Assembly (NCBI RefSeq): GCF_019733395.1
Contig: NZ_JAIHOO010000001.1
Span: forward strand, 2,666,501 to 2,730,500
Direction of reading: 5' to 3'
From: Lysobacter sp. BMK333-48F3
GTDB taxonomy: Bacteria; Pseudomonadota; Gammaproteobacteria; Xanthomonadales; Xanthomonadaceae
DNA: 64,000 nt
Shown: positions 46,898 to 56,170 of the stretch, piece by piece
Numbering within the stretch: the first letter of the stretch is position 1
Layout of the letters: each line of letters opens with the position of its first letter
Notes under the pieces: generated by a model
Database searches by the model: none
What the model was told of the DNA's origin: nothing
The model's input: the letters and a program-made list of their open reading frames with translations, nothing else
Program-made: the position numbers and the translations under genes

Positions 46898-47404
46898 ATG
46901 ACCCGACTGGTACTGATCGCCGCCCTCGACCGCAAGCTCGCCATCGGCCGCGACAACGCCCTGCCGTGGCGGCTGGCCGACGATCTCAAGCGCTTCAAGG
47001 CCCTGACCCTGGGCAAGCCCTTGCTGATGGGGCGCAAGACCGCGTTGTCGCTGGGGCGCGCGCTGCCGGGCCGGCGCAACCTGGTCCTGACCCGTTCGGC
47101 GCGGGCGCCGTTTCCGGGCATGGAACCGGTCGGCTCGGTCGAGGAAGCGGTCCAGGGCGTGCAGGCCGAAGGCGCGGCGGAGCTGTGCGTGATCGGCGGC
47201 GGCGAGGTCTATGCGCTGTGCCTGCCGGCGGCGGCGCAACTGCACCTGACCTGGGTCGATACCGAGGTCGACAACGCCGACGCCTATTTCCCGCGCTTCG
47301 ACCGCGAGGAATGGCGGGTGACCGGGCGCGAGTCGCATGCGGCCGATGCGCGCAACGAGTTCGCCTTCGAGTTCGTCGACTACCTGCGCGTCGGCATGGA
47401 CTGA
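46898..47404 (+). CDS. folA: Dihydrofolate reductase
   Basis: 168 residues. LIAALDRKLAIGRDNALPWR (substrate Trp/Asp region), LLMGRKTALSLGRALPGRRN for NADPH, and CVIGGGEVYALCLPAA with the conserved Gly-Gly. Regenerates tetrahydrofolate after ThyA. The lgt-thyA-folA order is typical for the lineage. Confidence 0.95.
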   Translation: MTRLVLIAALDRKLAIGRDNALPWRLADDLKRFKALTLGKPLLMGRKTALSLGRALPGRRNLVLTRSARAPFPGMEPVGSVEEAVQGVQAEGAAELCVIGGGEVYALCLPAAAQLHLTWVDTEVDNADAYFPRFDREEWRVTGRESHAADARNEFAFEFVDYLRVGMD

Positions 47405-47414
47405 GCGTCCGGCG

Positions 47415-48170
47415 CTACTGCGCCGCGGCGGCGGTTTGCGCGCCGGCGTCGGCGCGCCGGGCCCAGGCGGCGATGTCCTGCGGCCGCGGCCGGTAATGGC
47501 CGCTGATCGGATAAGCGAACAGCAGATCTTCTTCCTGGGTGCCGCGGGCGATGTTGTGCAGGATCAGCGGCCGGCCGCTCCAGCCGCGGCGTTCGGAGAC
47601 GATGCCGATGTGCGGCAGTCCGCCCGGCAGGGTCCAGGTCACCAGGTCGCCGGCGCGGTAGTCGCCGGCGCGCTCGCTCGGCGGACGCGACCAGCGCTGG
47701 CGTTCGAACCAGCGCCGCAGGTTGGGCACCCGGCGGTGGTCGATGCTGCGGTCGGTGCCGGCCGCGCCCCATAGCTTCGGGTAGGCGGCGAAGTCCGCGC
47801 GCATGTCCTCGTGCACGGCCTGCTGCAGGTCCAGGCCCTGGCTGCGCAGGGCGCGGATCACCACGTCGGTGCACACGCCGCGGTCGGCGGCGACGTCGCC
47901 GCCGGGGTAGGCCAGGCGCACGTAGGCCGGATCGTAGTACCGGGTCACGCCGATCTGGGCGCGCGCCGCTGCGACCCAGGGCGGCGCGGGTTCGGTCGCG
48001 GCGGATGCGGGCGCAGGCTGGACCCGGACTTCGACCCGGCGCCCGGGCGGCGGCGCCGGATCGCGCGAGCAGGCGGCGAGCAGGGCGACGGCGAGCAGCG
48101 CGGCCGCCCCGGCGGGCGATCGGCGCTGCCGTTGCGCGAGGCGACGCCGTCCGTGGCGCGGTGGGTGCAT
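47415..48170 (-). CDS. DUF1287 lipoprotein
   Basis: 251 residues. After a basic N-terminus the signal ends at ALLAAC (Cys34), so the mature protein is a lipoprotein. DUF1287 core: AQIGVTRYYDPAYVRLAYPG, DRGVCTDVVIRALRSQGLDL (catalytic-type Cys) and GGLPHIGIVSERR, ILHNIARGTQEEDLLF. The Cys-His pattern suggests an NlpC/P60-like amidase or related fold working in the periplasm. A Pro/Ala-rich spacer joins anchor and domain. Confidence 0.82.
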   Translation of the reverse strand: MHPPRHGRRRLAQRQRRSPAGAAALLAVALLAACSRDPAPPPGRRVEVRVQPAPASAATEPAPPWVAAARAQIGVTRYYDPAYVRLAYPGGDVAADRGVCTDVVIRALRSQGLDLQQAVHEDMRADFAAYPKLWGAAGTDRSIDHRRVPNLRRWFERQRWSRPPSERAGDYRAGDLVTWTLPGGLPHIGIVSERRGWSGRPLILHNIARGTQEEDLLFAYPISGHYRPRPQDIAAWARRADAGAQTAAAAQ

Positions 48171-48178
48171 GATCCGGC

Positions 48179-49048
48179 TCAGCCGCCCTGCGGCGGGCGC
48201 GGCGGGCGCGGTCGCGGCGGTTGCGCCGGCACGTCGCGGCCCGGCACCTGGACCAGGCGCAGCTCGTCGGTGTCCAGTTGCAACGCGGTGAGCTTGCCGC
48301 CCCAGACCGCGCCGGTGTCGATCGCGTGCACGCCGTGGCCGATGAACAAGCCCAGGGTGGACCAGTGGCCGCAGACGATCTTGAGGTCGCGCTCGGCCCG
48401 GCCCGGCACTTCGTACCAGGGGTAGAGGCCGACCGGCTGGGTGCCGGGGCTGCCCTTGTCCTCGAACGCGATCCGGCCGCGCGGCGTGCAGTAACGCAGG
48501 CGGGTGAAGACGTTGATGATCGCGCGATGGCGGTCGATCCCGGCCAGCTTGGGATTCCAGGCCGGGCGATCGCCGTACATGTTCTTCAGAAGGCGCCGGT
48601 ACTGGTCGCCGTGCAGGCGCTCCTCGACCTCGCGCGCATGGCGTTCGGCCATGCCGGTGGTCCATTTCGGCGCCAGGCCGGCGTGGACCATCATCCAGCC
48701 GAGCTTGCGGTCGGCGTGGACCAGCTTCTGGCTGCGCAGCCAGCCCAGCAGTTCGTTGCGGTCCTCGGCCAGGACGATGCGCTGCAGGTCGGGGTTGACC
48801 TTGCGCTGTTCTTCCTCGGTGCGCTCGCCGATCGCCAGCAGCGACAGGTCGTGGTTGCCGAGCACGACGATGCTGTTCTGGCGCAGCGAGTGCACCAGGC
48901 GCAAGGTCTCAAGCGACTGGCCGCCGCGGTTGACCAGGTCGCCGCAGAACCACAGCGTGTCGCGCGCCGGATCGAACGCGATCCGCTCCAGCAGCCGCTG
49001 GGTCGCGTCGTAGCAGCCTTGCAGGTCGCCGATAGCCCAAACGCTCAT
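48179..49048 (-). CDS. apaH: Bis(5'-nucleosyl)-tetraphosphatase, symmetrical
   Basis: 289 residues, metallophosphatase. Metal motifs GDLQGCYDATQRLLE, CGDLVNRGGQSLETLR and VLGNHDLSLL, then MMVHAGLAPKW. Hydrolyses Ap4A to two ADP and can remove Np4 caps from RNA. Last gene of the lptD-surA-pdxA-rsmA-apaG-apaH order known from E. coli. The C-terminus is Pro/Arg-rich and a little longer than usual. Confidence 0.95.
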   Translation of the reverse strand: MSVWAIGDLQGCYDATQRLLERIAFDPARDTLWFCGDLVNRGGQSLETLRLVHSLRQNSIVVLGNHDLSLLAIGERTEEEQRKVNPDLQRIVLAEDRNELLGWLRSQKLVHADRKLGWMMVHAGLAPKWTTGMAERHAREVEERLHGDQYRRLLKNMYGDRPAWNPKLAGIDRHRAIINVFTRLRYCTPRGRIAFEDKGSPGTQPVGLYPWYEVPGRAERDLKIVCGHWSTLGLFIGHGVHAIDTGAVWGGKLTALQLDTDELRLVQVPGRDVPAQPPRPRPPRPPQGG

Positions 49049-49061
49049 AGACGATCCGCGC

Positions 49062-49445
49062 TCAGTGCAGGGTGCGCGGAACGGTGAGCGTGAACGCCGG
49101 AATCGGCGCGTCGAAACGGGTGCCGTCGTCGGCGACCATCGCGTAGCTGCCTTCCATCGTCCCCAGGCTGGTTTCCAGCACCGCGCCGGAGGTGTATTCG
49201 TAATCGTCGCCCGGACGCAGCCACGGCTGTTCGCCGACCACGCCGTCGCCGCGCACTTCCTGCACCTTGCCGTTGGCGTCGGTGATCACCCAGTGCCGCG
49301 ACACCAGCCGAGCCGGCACCTTGCCGGCGTTGCGGATGTGGATGGTGTAGGCGAAGACATAACGGTCCTGATCCGGCTCGGACTGGTCGTCCAGATAGCG
49401 GGTGGCGACGTCGATGTCGAAGGCGTAGTCGTGACGGTGTTCCAT
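49062..49445 (-). CDS. apaG: ApaG protein
   Basis: 127 residues, DUF525 fold. RYLDDQSEPDQDRYVFAYTI, HIRNAGKVPARLVSRHWVIT, VVGEQPWLRPGDDYEYTSGA and GTMEGSYAMVADDGTRFD are all ApaG signatures. Fibronectin-like fold of uncertain function (linked to Co2+ resistance and a nucleotide-binding GxGxxG region). Precedes apaH by 13 bp. Confidence 0.95.
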   Translation of the reverse strand: MEHRHDYAFDIDVATRYLDDQSEPDQDRYVFAYTIHIRNAGKVPARLVSRHWVITDANGKVQEVRGDGVVGEQPWLRPGDDYEYTSGAVLETSLGTMEGSYAMVADDGTRFDAPIPAFTLTVPRTLH

Positions 49446-49669
49446 GGCGGCAGTGTAAGCAAAGCAAGGATGAAGCGGTAATGAGTTCGCCGGCGCCGAC
49501 GCGGCGGGCGGGACCGGGCGGTTTGCCGGTTCGGAAAATAGCGCGCCTGCGGCGGCGGCGCATTATGTGCGTCGCTGCGGCCGATAGACAGCGTCGCCGC
49601 GCGTCCCGCGCGGCCGCGGCCGTTCGACTGGAAAAACGGCGGCGTCCTCGCGTTGTGAGAACGCGCCGC

Positions 49670-50509
49670 TCAGCCCGGTTCGGCCAGGGCCGCGCCGCTG
49701 GCGGCGAGCGAGTTGGCCAGGCGGACGAAATCGGCGACCTCGATCTGCTCGGCGCGTGCGTCCGGGCGCAGCCCGGCGGCTTCGATCGCGGCGCCGTCGC
49801 AGACCTGCGACAGGGCGTTGCGCAGGGTCTTGCGGCGCTGGCCGAAGGCGTCGCGGACCACCCGCGCGAACAGCGCGTGGTCGGCGATGCCGATCTTTTC
49901 CGGCGGGTGCGGAATCATCCGCACCACCGCCGAATCGACCTTCGGCGGCGGCCGGAACGCGGCCGGCGGCACGTCGAACAGGGCGATCACCTGGCAATAG
50001 GCCTGCAGCATCACGCTGAGCCGGCCGAAGACCTTGCTGCCCGGCGCGGCGGCCATGCGGTCGACCACTTCCTTCTGCAGCATGAAGTGCATGTCGACGA
50101 TCGCCGCGGCGTGCTCCAGGGCATGGAACAGGATCGGCGAGGACAGGTTGTAGGGCAGGTTGCCGACCAGCCGGATCGGCCCGCCGTTGTGGGCCAGGGC
50201 GCTGAAATCGACGGTGAGCACGTCGCGGTGGATGACCTCCAGGGTGCCGTGGGCGCGCGCGCCCTCGGTCAGCGGGAAGATCAGGTCGCGGTCGAACTCG
50301 ATCACGGTCAGCTCGCCGTGGCGGTCCAGCAGCGGGAAAGTGATCGCGCCCTGGCCGGGGCCGATCTCGACCAGACGGTCGCCGGGCTTGGGGTCCACCG
50401 CGTGCACGATCATGCCGATGATGCCGGCGTCGTGCAGGAAGTGCTGGCCGAGGTGCTTCTTGGCTTCGGGCTTGAAGCCCTTGGCATGGGTCTTGGCCGT
50501 GCCGGTCAT
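49670..50509 (-). CDS. rsmA: 16S rRNA (adenine-1518/1519-N6)-dimethyltransferase
   Basis: 279 residues. KKHLGQHFLHDAGIIGMIV at the N-terminus, SAM motif I VEIGPGQGAITFPLL, motif IV LVGNLPYNLSSPILF. Dimethylates the two adjacent adenosines of helix 45. The ATG at 50507-50509 overlaps the pdxA stop. The 224-bp gap to apaG may include a separate promoter. Confidence 0.96.
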   Translation of the reverse strand: MTGTAKTHAKGFKPEAKKHLGQHFLHDAGIIGMIVHAVDPKPGDRLVEIGPGQGAITFPLLDRHGELTVIEFDRDLIFPLTEGARAHGTLEVIHRDVLTVDFSALAHNGGPIRLVGNLPYNLSSPILFHALEHAAAIVDMHFMLQKEVVDRMAAAPGSKVFGRLSVMLQAYCQVIALFDVPPAAFRPPPKVDSAVVRMIPHPPEKIGIADHALFARVVRDAFGQRRKTLRNALSQVCDGAAIEAAGLRPDARAEQIEVADFVRLANSLAASGAALAEPG

Positions 50510-51495
50510 GGCGTGGCTCCGGTCTGGCGGCGGGTGCGCGCGATGCGCGCGCAGGCGGTGGCGGCGGCGATCAGGCTGGACGGGTCGGCCAGGCCGCGGC
50601 CGGCCAGGTCGAGCGCGGTGCCGTGATCGACCGCGACGCGCGGATAGGGTAGGCCCAGGGTCAGGTTCACGGCGTGTTCGAAGCCGCTGTATTTGAGCAC
50701 CGGCAGGCCCTGGTCGTGGTACATGGCCAGCACCGCGTCGTAGCCGCGCAGCTTGGCCGGCAGGAAGGCGGTGTCGGCCGGCAGCGGGCCGATCAGGTTC
50801 AGTCCTTCGCCGCGCAACTGTTCCAGCAGCGGCTCGATGACCTCGATCTCCTCCCGCCCCAGGTGTCCGGCCTCGCCGGCGTGCGGGTTCAGGCCGAGCA
50901 CGGCGATGGCCGGCCGGGCCAGGCCGAAATCGCGGCGCAGGGCGGCATCGAGGATGCGCAGGGTGCGCGCCAGCGGCTCGGGCCGGATCGCGTCGGCGAC
51001 CTGGCGCAGGGGCAGGTGGGTGGTGGCCAGGGCGACCCGGACCACGGCGTTGGCCAGCATCATCACCACCTCGCAGCCGGCCTGTTCGGCCAGCAGCTCG
51101 GTGGTGCCGGTGTAGGCGATGCCGCCCTGGTTGATCGCGGCCTTGTGCACCGGGCCGGTGACGATCCCGTCCAGGCGCCCGTCCAGGCAGGCCTGGGCGG
51201 CGTCGCGCAGGGCCTGGATCACGGCCGCGGCGTTGCCCGGCTCGGGCGTACCGAAGGCCGGAAGCACGGGATGGGGGATCTCGACCAGCGCCAGCTCGCC
51301 CGGCGCCCGCGAGGGGCGGTCCGGCGGCAGCAGGGTCAGGGGCAGGGCGAGGGCGTCGGCCGCGGCGCGCAGGCTGCGCGGGTCGGCGTAGGCGATCAGG
51401 TCGTAGTCGCGCGGCTGCTGCAGCAGCCGCACGCACAGCTCCGGCCCGACGCCGGCCGGCTCGCCCGGCACCAGCGCGAGCCGGGGCGGGGTCAC
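50506..51495 (-). CDS. pdxA: 4-hydroxythreonine-4-phosphate dehydrogenase
   Basis: 329 residues from the GTG at 51495. I chose this start because it lies one base after the surA stop and gives LALVPGEPAGVGPELCVRLL right at the N-terminus; a longer frame would overlap surA. Metal-binding His in GPVHKAAINQGG, LATTHLPLRQVADAI and YHDQGLPVLKY. PdxA makes 3-amino-2-oxopropyl phosphate for pyridoxal phosphate synthesis. Its stop overlaps rsmA by 4 bp. Confidence 0.95.
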   Translation of the reverse strand: MTPPRLALVPGEPAGVGPELCVRLLQQPRDYDLIAYADPRSLRAAADALALPLTLLPPDRPSRAPGELALVEIPHPVLPAFGTPEPGNAAAVIQALRDAAQACLDGRLDGIVTGPVHKAAINQGGIAYTGTTELLAEQAGCEVVMMLANAVVRVALATTHLPLRQVADAIRPEPLARTLRILDAALRRDFGLARPAIAVLGLNPHAGEAGHLGREEIEVIEPLLEQLRGEGLNLIGPLPADTAFLPAKLRGYDAVLAMYHDQGLPVLKYSGFEHAVNLTLGLPYPRVAVDHGTALDLAGRGLADPSSLIAAATACARIARTRRQTGATP

Positions 51496-51496
51496 G

Positions 51497-52879
51497 TCAG
51501 CCGCCGGAGGTGGCGGGCTTGGCCGGCTCGGCCGGCGGGTTGTTCTGTTCCGAGCCCTTGCCGACCCGGAAGTCGACATAGGCTTCGCCGCGCTTCTCGC
51601 GCAGGAAGCGGTTCCACTCTTCCTCCAGCTTGCGCCGGCCGATGGTCTCCTGGACCTGGGCGCGCTTGCTCTGGTCGGACACGTCGCTCTGGCGAGTGCC
51701 CAGGCGCTGGACGATGTGGTAGCCGGCCTGGGTGCGGACCGGGGCGGAGATTTCGTTGTCGGCCAGCGCGCCGACCGCGCCGCCGAACTCCGGACCGAAC
51801 TCGTCCTGCATGAACCAGCCCAGGTCGCCGCCCTTGGTCTGCGAGGTCAGGTCTTCCGAGCTTTCCTTGACCACGTCCTCGAACTTGGCGCCGCCGGCGA
51901 GGCGGGCGCGCAGGGTGTCGGCCTTGGCCTTGGCCTGGGCGTCGCTGGTCTGGTCGTTGGTGCGGATCAGGATGTGGCGGGCGTGGTACTGGGTGACCAT
52001 CTTCGGCGCGCTCTGCGAGGCGTCGCGCACCTCGACCAGCTTCAGCAGCTGGAAGCCGCTGGCGCCGCGCAGCGGCTCGGTGACCTGGCCCGGGCTCATC
52101 TTGCGCATCAGTTCGGCGAACGCGGCCGGTATCTCGTCCATGCCGCGCCAGCCCAGGTCGCCGCCTTCCAGCGCGTTGGGGCTGTCGGAATAGCGCACGG
52201 CAGCGGCGTTGAAGTCCATCTCGCCCTTGTCGATCAGCGCCTTGACGCCGTCGACCTTCTTCTGCGCAGTCGCGATCTGCTCCGGGGTGGCGCCGTCGGG
52301 CAGGGCGATCAGTATGTGGGCCAGGTGGTACTGGGTGCCGGAGTTGGCCTGGGTGGCCAGGGCGGCGTCGATTTCGGCGTCGCTGACCGAGACCCGGGTC
52401 TGGGCGAAACGCTGGCGCAGGCGCTGGATCAGCAGTTCGTCGCGGACCGAGTTGCGGAAATCGGTGAACGAGCTGCCGTCGCGGACCACCTGCTGGCGCA
52501 GCTGGTCGACGCTGATGCGGTTGGAGTTGGCGATGCCGGCGATGGCCTGTTCGATCTCGGCGTCGCCGACCCGCACGCCGGTGCCCAGGGCCTGGGCGAC
52601 CTGGATCTTGACCAGGATCAGGCGTTCCAGCATCTGCCGCTCCAGCACGTCGCGCGGCGGCAGCTGCTCGCTGCGCCCGGCGTACTGGTTGAGGATGTTG
52701 GCCAGGGCGCGGTCGAGCTCGGTCTTGAGGATCACGTCCTCGTCCACCACCGCGGCGATCCGGTCGATCGGCTGGGTGTCCTGGGCGTAGGCGGCCCCGC
52801 CGAACAACGCGCCGACGGCCAGCAGACTTGCCAAAACCGGGCTCGCAAGGAGCGGGCGGCGCGCGAGAATTTTGTTCAT
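51497..52879 (-). CDS. surA: Periplasmic chaperone SurA
   Basis: 460 residues. Signal peptide cleaved near AAYA-QD. N-terminal chaperone module (IAAVVDEDVILKTELDRAL), then two parvulin domains: YHLAHILIALPDG ... GGDLGWRGMDEIP, and YHARHILIRTNDQ ... KGGDLGWFMQDEF. It escorts outer-membrane proteins such as LptD, encoded upstream. Overlaps the lptD stop by 4 bp. The C-terminus ends Pro/Ala-rich. Confidence 0.96.
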   Translation of the reverse strand: MNKILARRPLLASPVLASLLAVGALFGGAAYAQDTQPIDRIAAVVDEDVILKTELDRALANILNQYAGRSEQLPPRDVLERQMLERLILVKIQVAQALGTGVRVGDAEIEQAIAGIANSNRISVDQLRQQVVRDGSSFTDFRNSVRDELLIQRLRQRFAQTRVSVSDAEIDAALATQANSGTQYHLAHILIALPDGATPEQIATAQKKVDGVKALIDKGEMDFNAAAVRYSDSPNALEGGDLGWRGMDEIPAAFAELMRKMSPGQVTEPLRGASGFQLLKLVEVRDASQSAPKMVTQYHARHILIRTNDQTSDAQAKAKADTLRARLAGGAKFEDVVKESSEDLTSQTKGGDLGWFMQDEFGPEFGGAVGALADNEISAPVRTQAGYHIVQRLGTRQSDVSDQSKRAQVQETIGRRKLEEEWNRFLREKRGEAYVDFRVGKGSEQNNPPAEPAKPATSGG

Positions 52880-55446
52880 AGGGTCGGGTCGAGGGTCGAG
52901 TCGGCGTCGGCGCCGCGGTTTTCGCGGCTGACCGTGGGAGACGGCGGCGCCAGGTACAGGTCGTCGCGGTTGTAGCCGAGAATAGCACGGCGCAAAACGC
53001 GCTCCGTGTTCTGGCCGGCCGAGCCTAGACCCTTGAGTTCGAACTCCACCTGAAAGGAGCTGTTGAGGTCTTCGGAGCGGTTGCGCTGGTAGCGGCGGGC
53101 GATCGCGCGCACCGCCAGGCAGCAGCTTTCCCACTGCACGCCGGCGATCTGCTCGAGCGGACGCTTGTCCTTGAGCGAGTAGTAGTAGCGGCCGACCACG
53201 CTCCAGTTGTCGTTGATCGGGTACAGGAAGGAGAAATCGGCCTGCTCGTACTGGTCGCGTTCTTCGCGGCGGGCGTTCGGCGACACCGCCAGGTTGCGGC
53301 GGTAGCGGTAGGCGAAGTTGACCACCCCGGAATTGCCGAACAGGTAGCGGGCGCGCAGGCTGGCCACGTCTTCGCTGCGCAGGCGCGGATCCCACTGGTA
53401 GGTGGCGTTGATGGTCCAGCGGTCGCTCGGCGAGACGCTGACGTCGGCCACCCAGGCCGACTTGCCCTGCTTGATCGGCTGCTCGGCGCCGGCGGTGACC
53501 CGGATATCGTCGAAGTACTGGATCTGGCCGATGCTCGCCGCCAGGCGCTCGCGGCCGTCGGCCTCGCTGATCAGGCGGGTGGTCAGGGCGGTGGTGAGCT
53601 GGTTGGCGTCGGTCTGGCGGTCGGCGCCGGAGTAGCGGTTGTCGCGGAACAGCGCGCCCCAGCTGAACGACATCGGGTTGGTGTCGAACAGCGGCAGGCC
53701 GGCCTGGTCGCGGTACGGCGCGCGCAGGTAGAACACCCGCGGTTCCAGGGTGTGCAGGTAGCTCTCGCCGCGGATTTCGGTGTGGCGGTCGAAGTACATG
53801 CCGGCGTCGATCGAGGTGATCGGCAGGCTACGGGTCGGCGACTTGTTGTAGAAGCTGCGCACCAGCGCGTCGGTCTTGACCGGCGGATTGGTGTCGCCGC
53901 TATGCGCGCTTACATAGGCGTCGGCCTGCTGGTTGGCCAGTTGCGCGGCCAGCTCGCCGTCCAGCTCGTAGGCGGTGTAGCGGTAGGCCAGCTTGGGCCG
54001 GATGTACCAGGACGCGCCCTCCAGCGGGAAGCTGACGTAGGGCTTGACGTCGAAGCGGCTGCCGCCGGGGATCTCGCGGCGCAGGCCGATCGGCGCAGCC
54101 GGATCGCCCGGGGTGAACTTCATGTCCTCGTGCTGGAAGCGCACCGCCTCGGTGTCGACGCCGGTCTCGACCCAGCGGTTCCACGGCTGCGCCCAATGGA
54201 AGGTCGCACGCGGCAGGCGGTCGTAGGCCAGCGAGTTTTCCTGCAGGGTGAAGTCGGCCAACTGGTTGTGGTCGGCGGTGAAGCTGGCGTCCCAGTAGCG
54301 GCCGCGGCCGTACAGGCCGATTTCGCTGCGCAGCGAGATCGCCGACTGGCCGTACAGGCTGTTGCTGAAGTCCTGCAGGTAGTACTTGTCGCTGACCCAG
54401 GCCAGGTTGGCGCCGGCGTACCAGGTGCCGTCCAGGCGGTGGCTGGCCTTGAGCGCGAACTCGCCGCGGTTGTTGACCGGGCGGCGGTCCTTGGGGATCT
54501 CGAACAGGCGGCCGCTGGGGTCGTTGCGGCGGTAGTCGGTGTAGCGCTGCGGGTCCTTGTTGGGCAGGTCGTCGTGCGGCATCCAGTTGGCCGAGACCTC
54601 GCCGGAGCCGTTCTCGTACAGCCAGCGGAATTCGCCGCCGATCGAGCCGCCGCGCCGCGCCATGTAGCGCGGGTACAAGGTGGCGTCGTAGTTCGGCGCC
54701 AGGTTGAGGTAGATCGGCTGGCGCCAGTCGAAACCGTTCTTGCCCGACATCGAGATGTTCGGGTACAGCAGGCCGGTGCGGCGGCGGTCGTCGACCGGGA
54801 ACACGAACCAGGGCACGTACAGCACCGGCACCTTGCCGATCCGCAGGGTGGCGCTGCGCGCCACGCCCATGCCTTCGGCGGTGTCGATGTCGATGCGGTG
54901 GGCGCGCAGCTCCCAGGCGCGCTGGTTCGGCGCGCAGGTCGAATAGGTCGAGCCGTGCAGCGAGCCCTTGGCGCCGTTGAGCTCGATCCGCTCGGCGCCG
55001 CCGTTGCCGCGGCGCGCGGTCAGCTGGTAATCGACTTCGTCGATGCGGTGCTGGTCGGCGTTCTGGTCGCCCTCGGCGCGCTCGGCCACCAGGCGCATGC
55101 TCGAGTCCTGGTAGCGGACATGGCCCTCGGCGGTGTACTTGCCCGATTCCTGGTTGTAGGTGAGCTTGTCGGTGCCCAGGAACTGGTCGCCGCGGCTCAG
55201 CCGCACATTGTCCTGGACCACGATGTTCTCGTTGGCCCCGGCGCGCTGCAGGGTGCCGCCGTCGATGTCGGTGGGTTGCTCGGCGCGCTGCTCGACGGTG
55301 CCGGTCGGGGCCGGGGCGTCGTCGAAGGACGGCACCGCGTCGATCAGCGGACACAGCCCCCAGTTCTCGTTGTCGTCCGCCGCGTACGCGGGCAGGGCGA
55401 TGGCGATGCACAGCGACAACGGGAGCAGGCGGAGGGGTTTGCGCAC
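52876..55446 (-). CDS. lptD: LPS-assembly protein LptD
   Basis: 856 residues, GTG start followed by signal peptide LLPLSLCIAIALPAYA. N-terminal OstA/LptA-like jellyroll (ENIVVQDNVRLSRGDQFLGT, YTAEGHVRYQDSSMRLVAER), then a 26-strand barrel region with LYVPWFVFPVDDRRRTGLLY and ending in FQVEFELKGLG. Cysteines at ~32 and 196-197 and the paired CC near residue 778 (ESCCLAVRAI) match the disulfide pattern of LptD. It inserts LPS in the outer leaflet with LptE. Confidence 0.95.
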   Translation of the reverse strand: MRKPLRLLPLSLCIAIALPAYAADDNENWGLCPLIDAVPSFDDAPAPTGTVEQRAEQPTDIDGGTLQRAGANENIVVQDNVRLSRGDQFLGTDKLTYNQESGKYTAEGHVRYQDSSMRLVAERAEGDQNADQHRIDEVDYQLTARRGNGGAERIELNGAKGSLHGSTYSTCAPNQRAWELRAHRIDIDTAEGMGVARSATLRIGKVPVLYVPWFVFPVDDRRRTGLLYPNISMSGKNGFDWRQPIYLNLAPNYDATLYPRYMARRGGSIGGEFRWLYENGSGEVSANWMPHDDLPNKDPQRYTDYRRNDPSGRLFEIPKDRRPVNNRGEFALKASHRLDGTWYAGANLAWVSDKYYLQDFSNSLYGQSAISLRSEIGLYGRGRYWDASFTADHNQLADFTLQENSLAYDRLPRATFHWAQPWNRWVETGVDTEAVRFQHEDMKFTPGDPAAPIGLRREIPGGSRFDVKPYVSFPLEGASWYIRPKLAYRYTAYELDGELAAQLANQQADAYVSAHSGDTNPPVKTDALVRSFYNKSPTRSLPITSIDAGMYFDRHTEIRGESYLHTLEPRVFYLRAPYRDQAGLPLFDTNPMSFSWGALFRDNRYSGADRQTDANQLTTALTTRLISEADGRERLAASIGQIQYFDDIRVTAGAEQPIKQGKSAWVADVSVSPSDRWTINATYQWDPRLRSEDVASLRARYLFGNSGVVNFAYRYRRNLAVSPNARREERDQYEQADFSFLYPINDNWSVVGRYYYSLKDKRPLEQIAGVQWESCCLAVRAIARRYQRNRSEDLNSSFQVEFELKGLGSAGQNTERVLRRAILGYNRDDLYLAPPSPTVSRENRGADADSTLDPTL

Positions 55447-55577
55447 GCGACCATCCGATGGACGGAAAAACGGCGGTTAGCTTGCCGTATCCCTTGCAAG
55501 CGGGCAACGCGAGCGCCATTTAAGCGGCATCGGCGTTCATTTTCCCGCAACGCCGCAGGCCCAACCCGGAGGAGCCC

Positions 55578-56003
55578 ATGAGCCCGTCTTCCCGTCCCGA
55601 CCCGGCCCCGGTCGCCAAGAGCGAAGCTGAATGGCGCGAACAGCTGAGCCCGGAGCAGTACGCGGTCTGCCGCTGTTCGGCCACCGAACGCGCCTTCACC
55701 GGCCGCTACTGGAACCACAAGCAGGCCGGCACCTACACCTGCGTGGCCTGCGGCGAGCCCTTGTTCTCGTCCGAAGCCAAGTACGACTCCGGCAGCGGCT
55801 GGCCGAGCTATTGGCAGCCGCTCAGCCCGCAGGCGGTCAGCGAGCACGCCGACGAGAGTCACGGTATGCGCCGGATCGAGGTCAAGTGCGCGCGCTGCGC
55901 CTCGCATCTGGGGCATGTGTTCCCCGACGGCCCGCGGCCGACCGGACTGCGCTATTGCATCAATTCGGCGGCGTTGGGGTTCGAGGGAACCGAAGAGGTG
56001 TAA
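55578..56003 (+). CDS. msrB: Peptide methionine-R-sulfoxide reductase
   Basis: 141 residues. Zinc cysteines in [11 protein letters not shown] and [18 protein letters not shown]; active-site Cys in [25 protein letters not shown] is the substrate loop. Reduces R-methionine sulfoxide. GGAGGAG lies just upstream of the ATG. Divergent from lptD across 131 bp. Confidence 0.96.
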   Translation: MSPSSRPDPAPVAKSEAEWREQLSPEQYAVCRCSATERAFTGRYWNHKQAGTYTCVACGEPLFSSEAKYDSGSGWPSYWQPLSPQAVSEHADESHGMRRIEVKCARCASHLGHVFPDGPRPTGLRYCINSAALGFEGTEEV

Positions 56004-56170
56004 TGCGCGGCCTTTCCGAAGCCCGGTAGTTCGGCAAAGCATCTTCGGCAGCGACGAATCGCCGGTTTCCCGGCGGATAGGCCGAAAAGCGGCGGACGCC
56101 GGTCCGGCGTCTCGTGGTAGTCCGGCGCTTGGTTCGGCCGGGCTTCGGTTGGGCTCGGAGCAATCGCGGC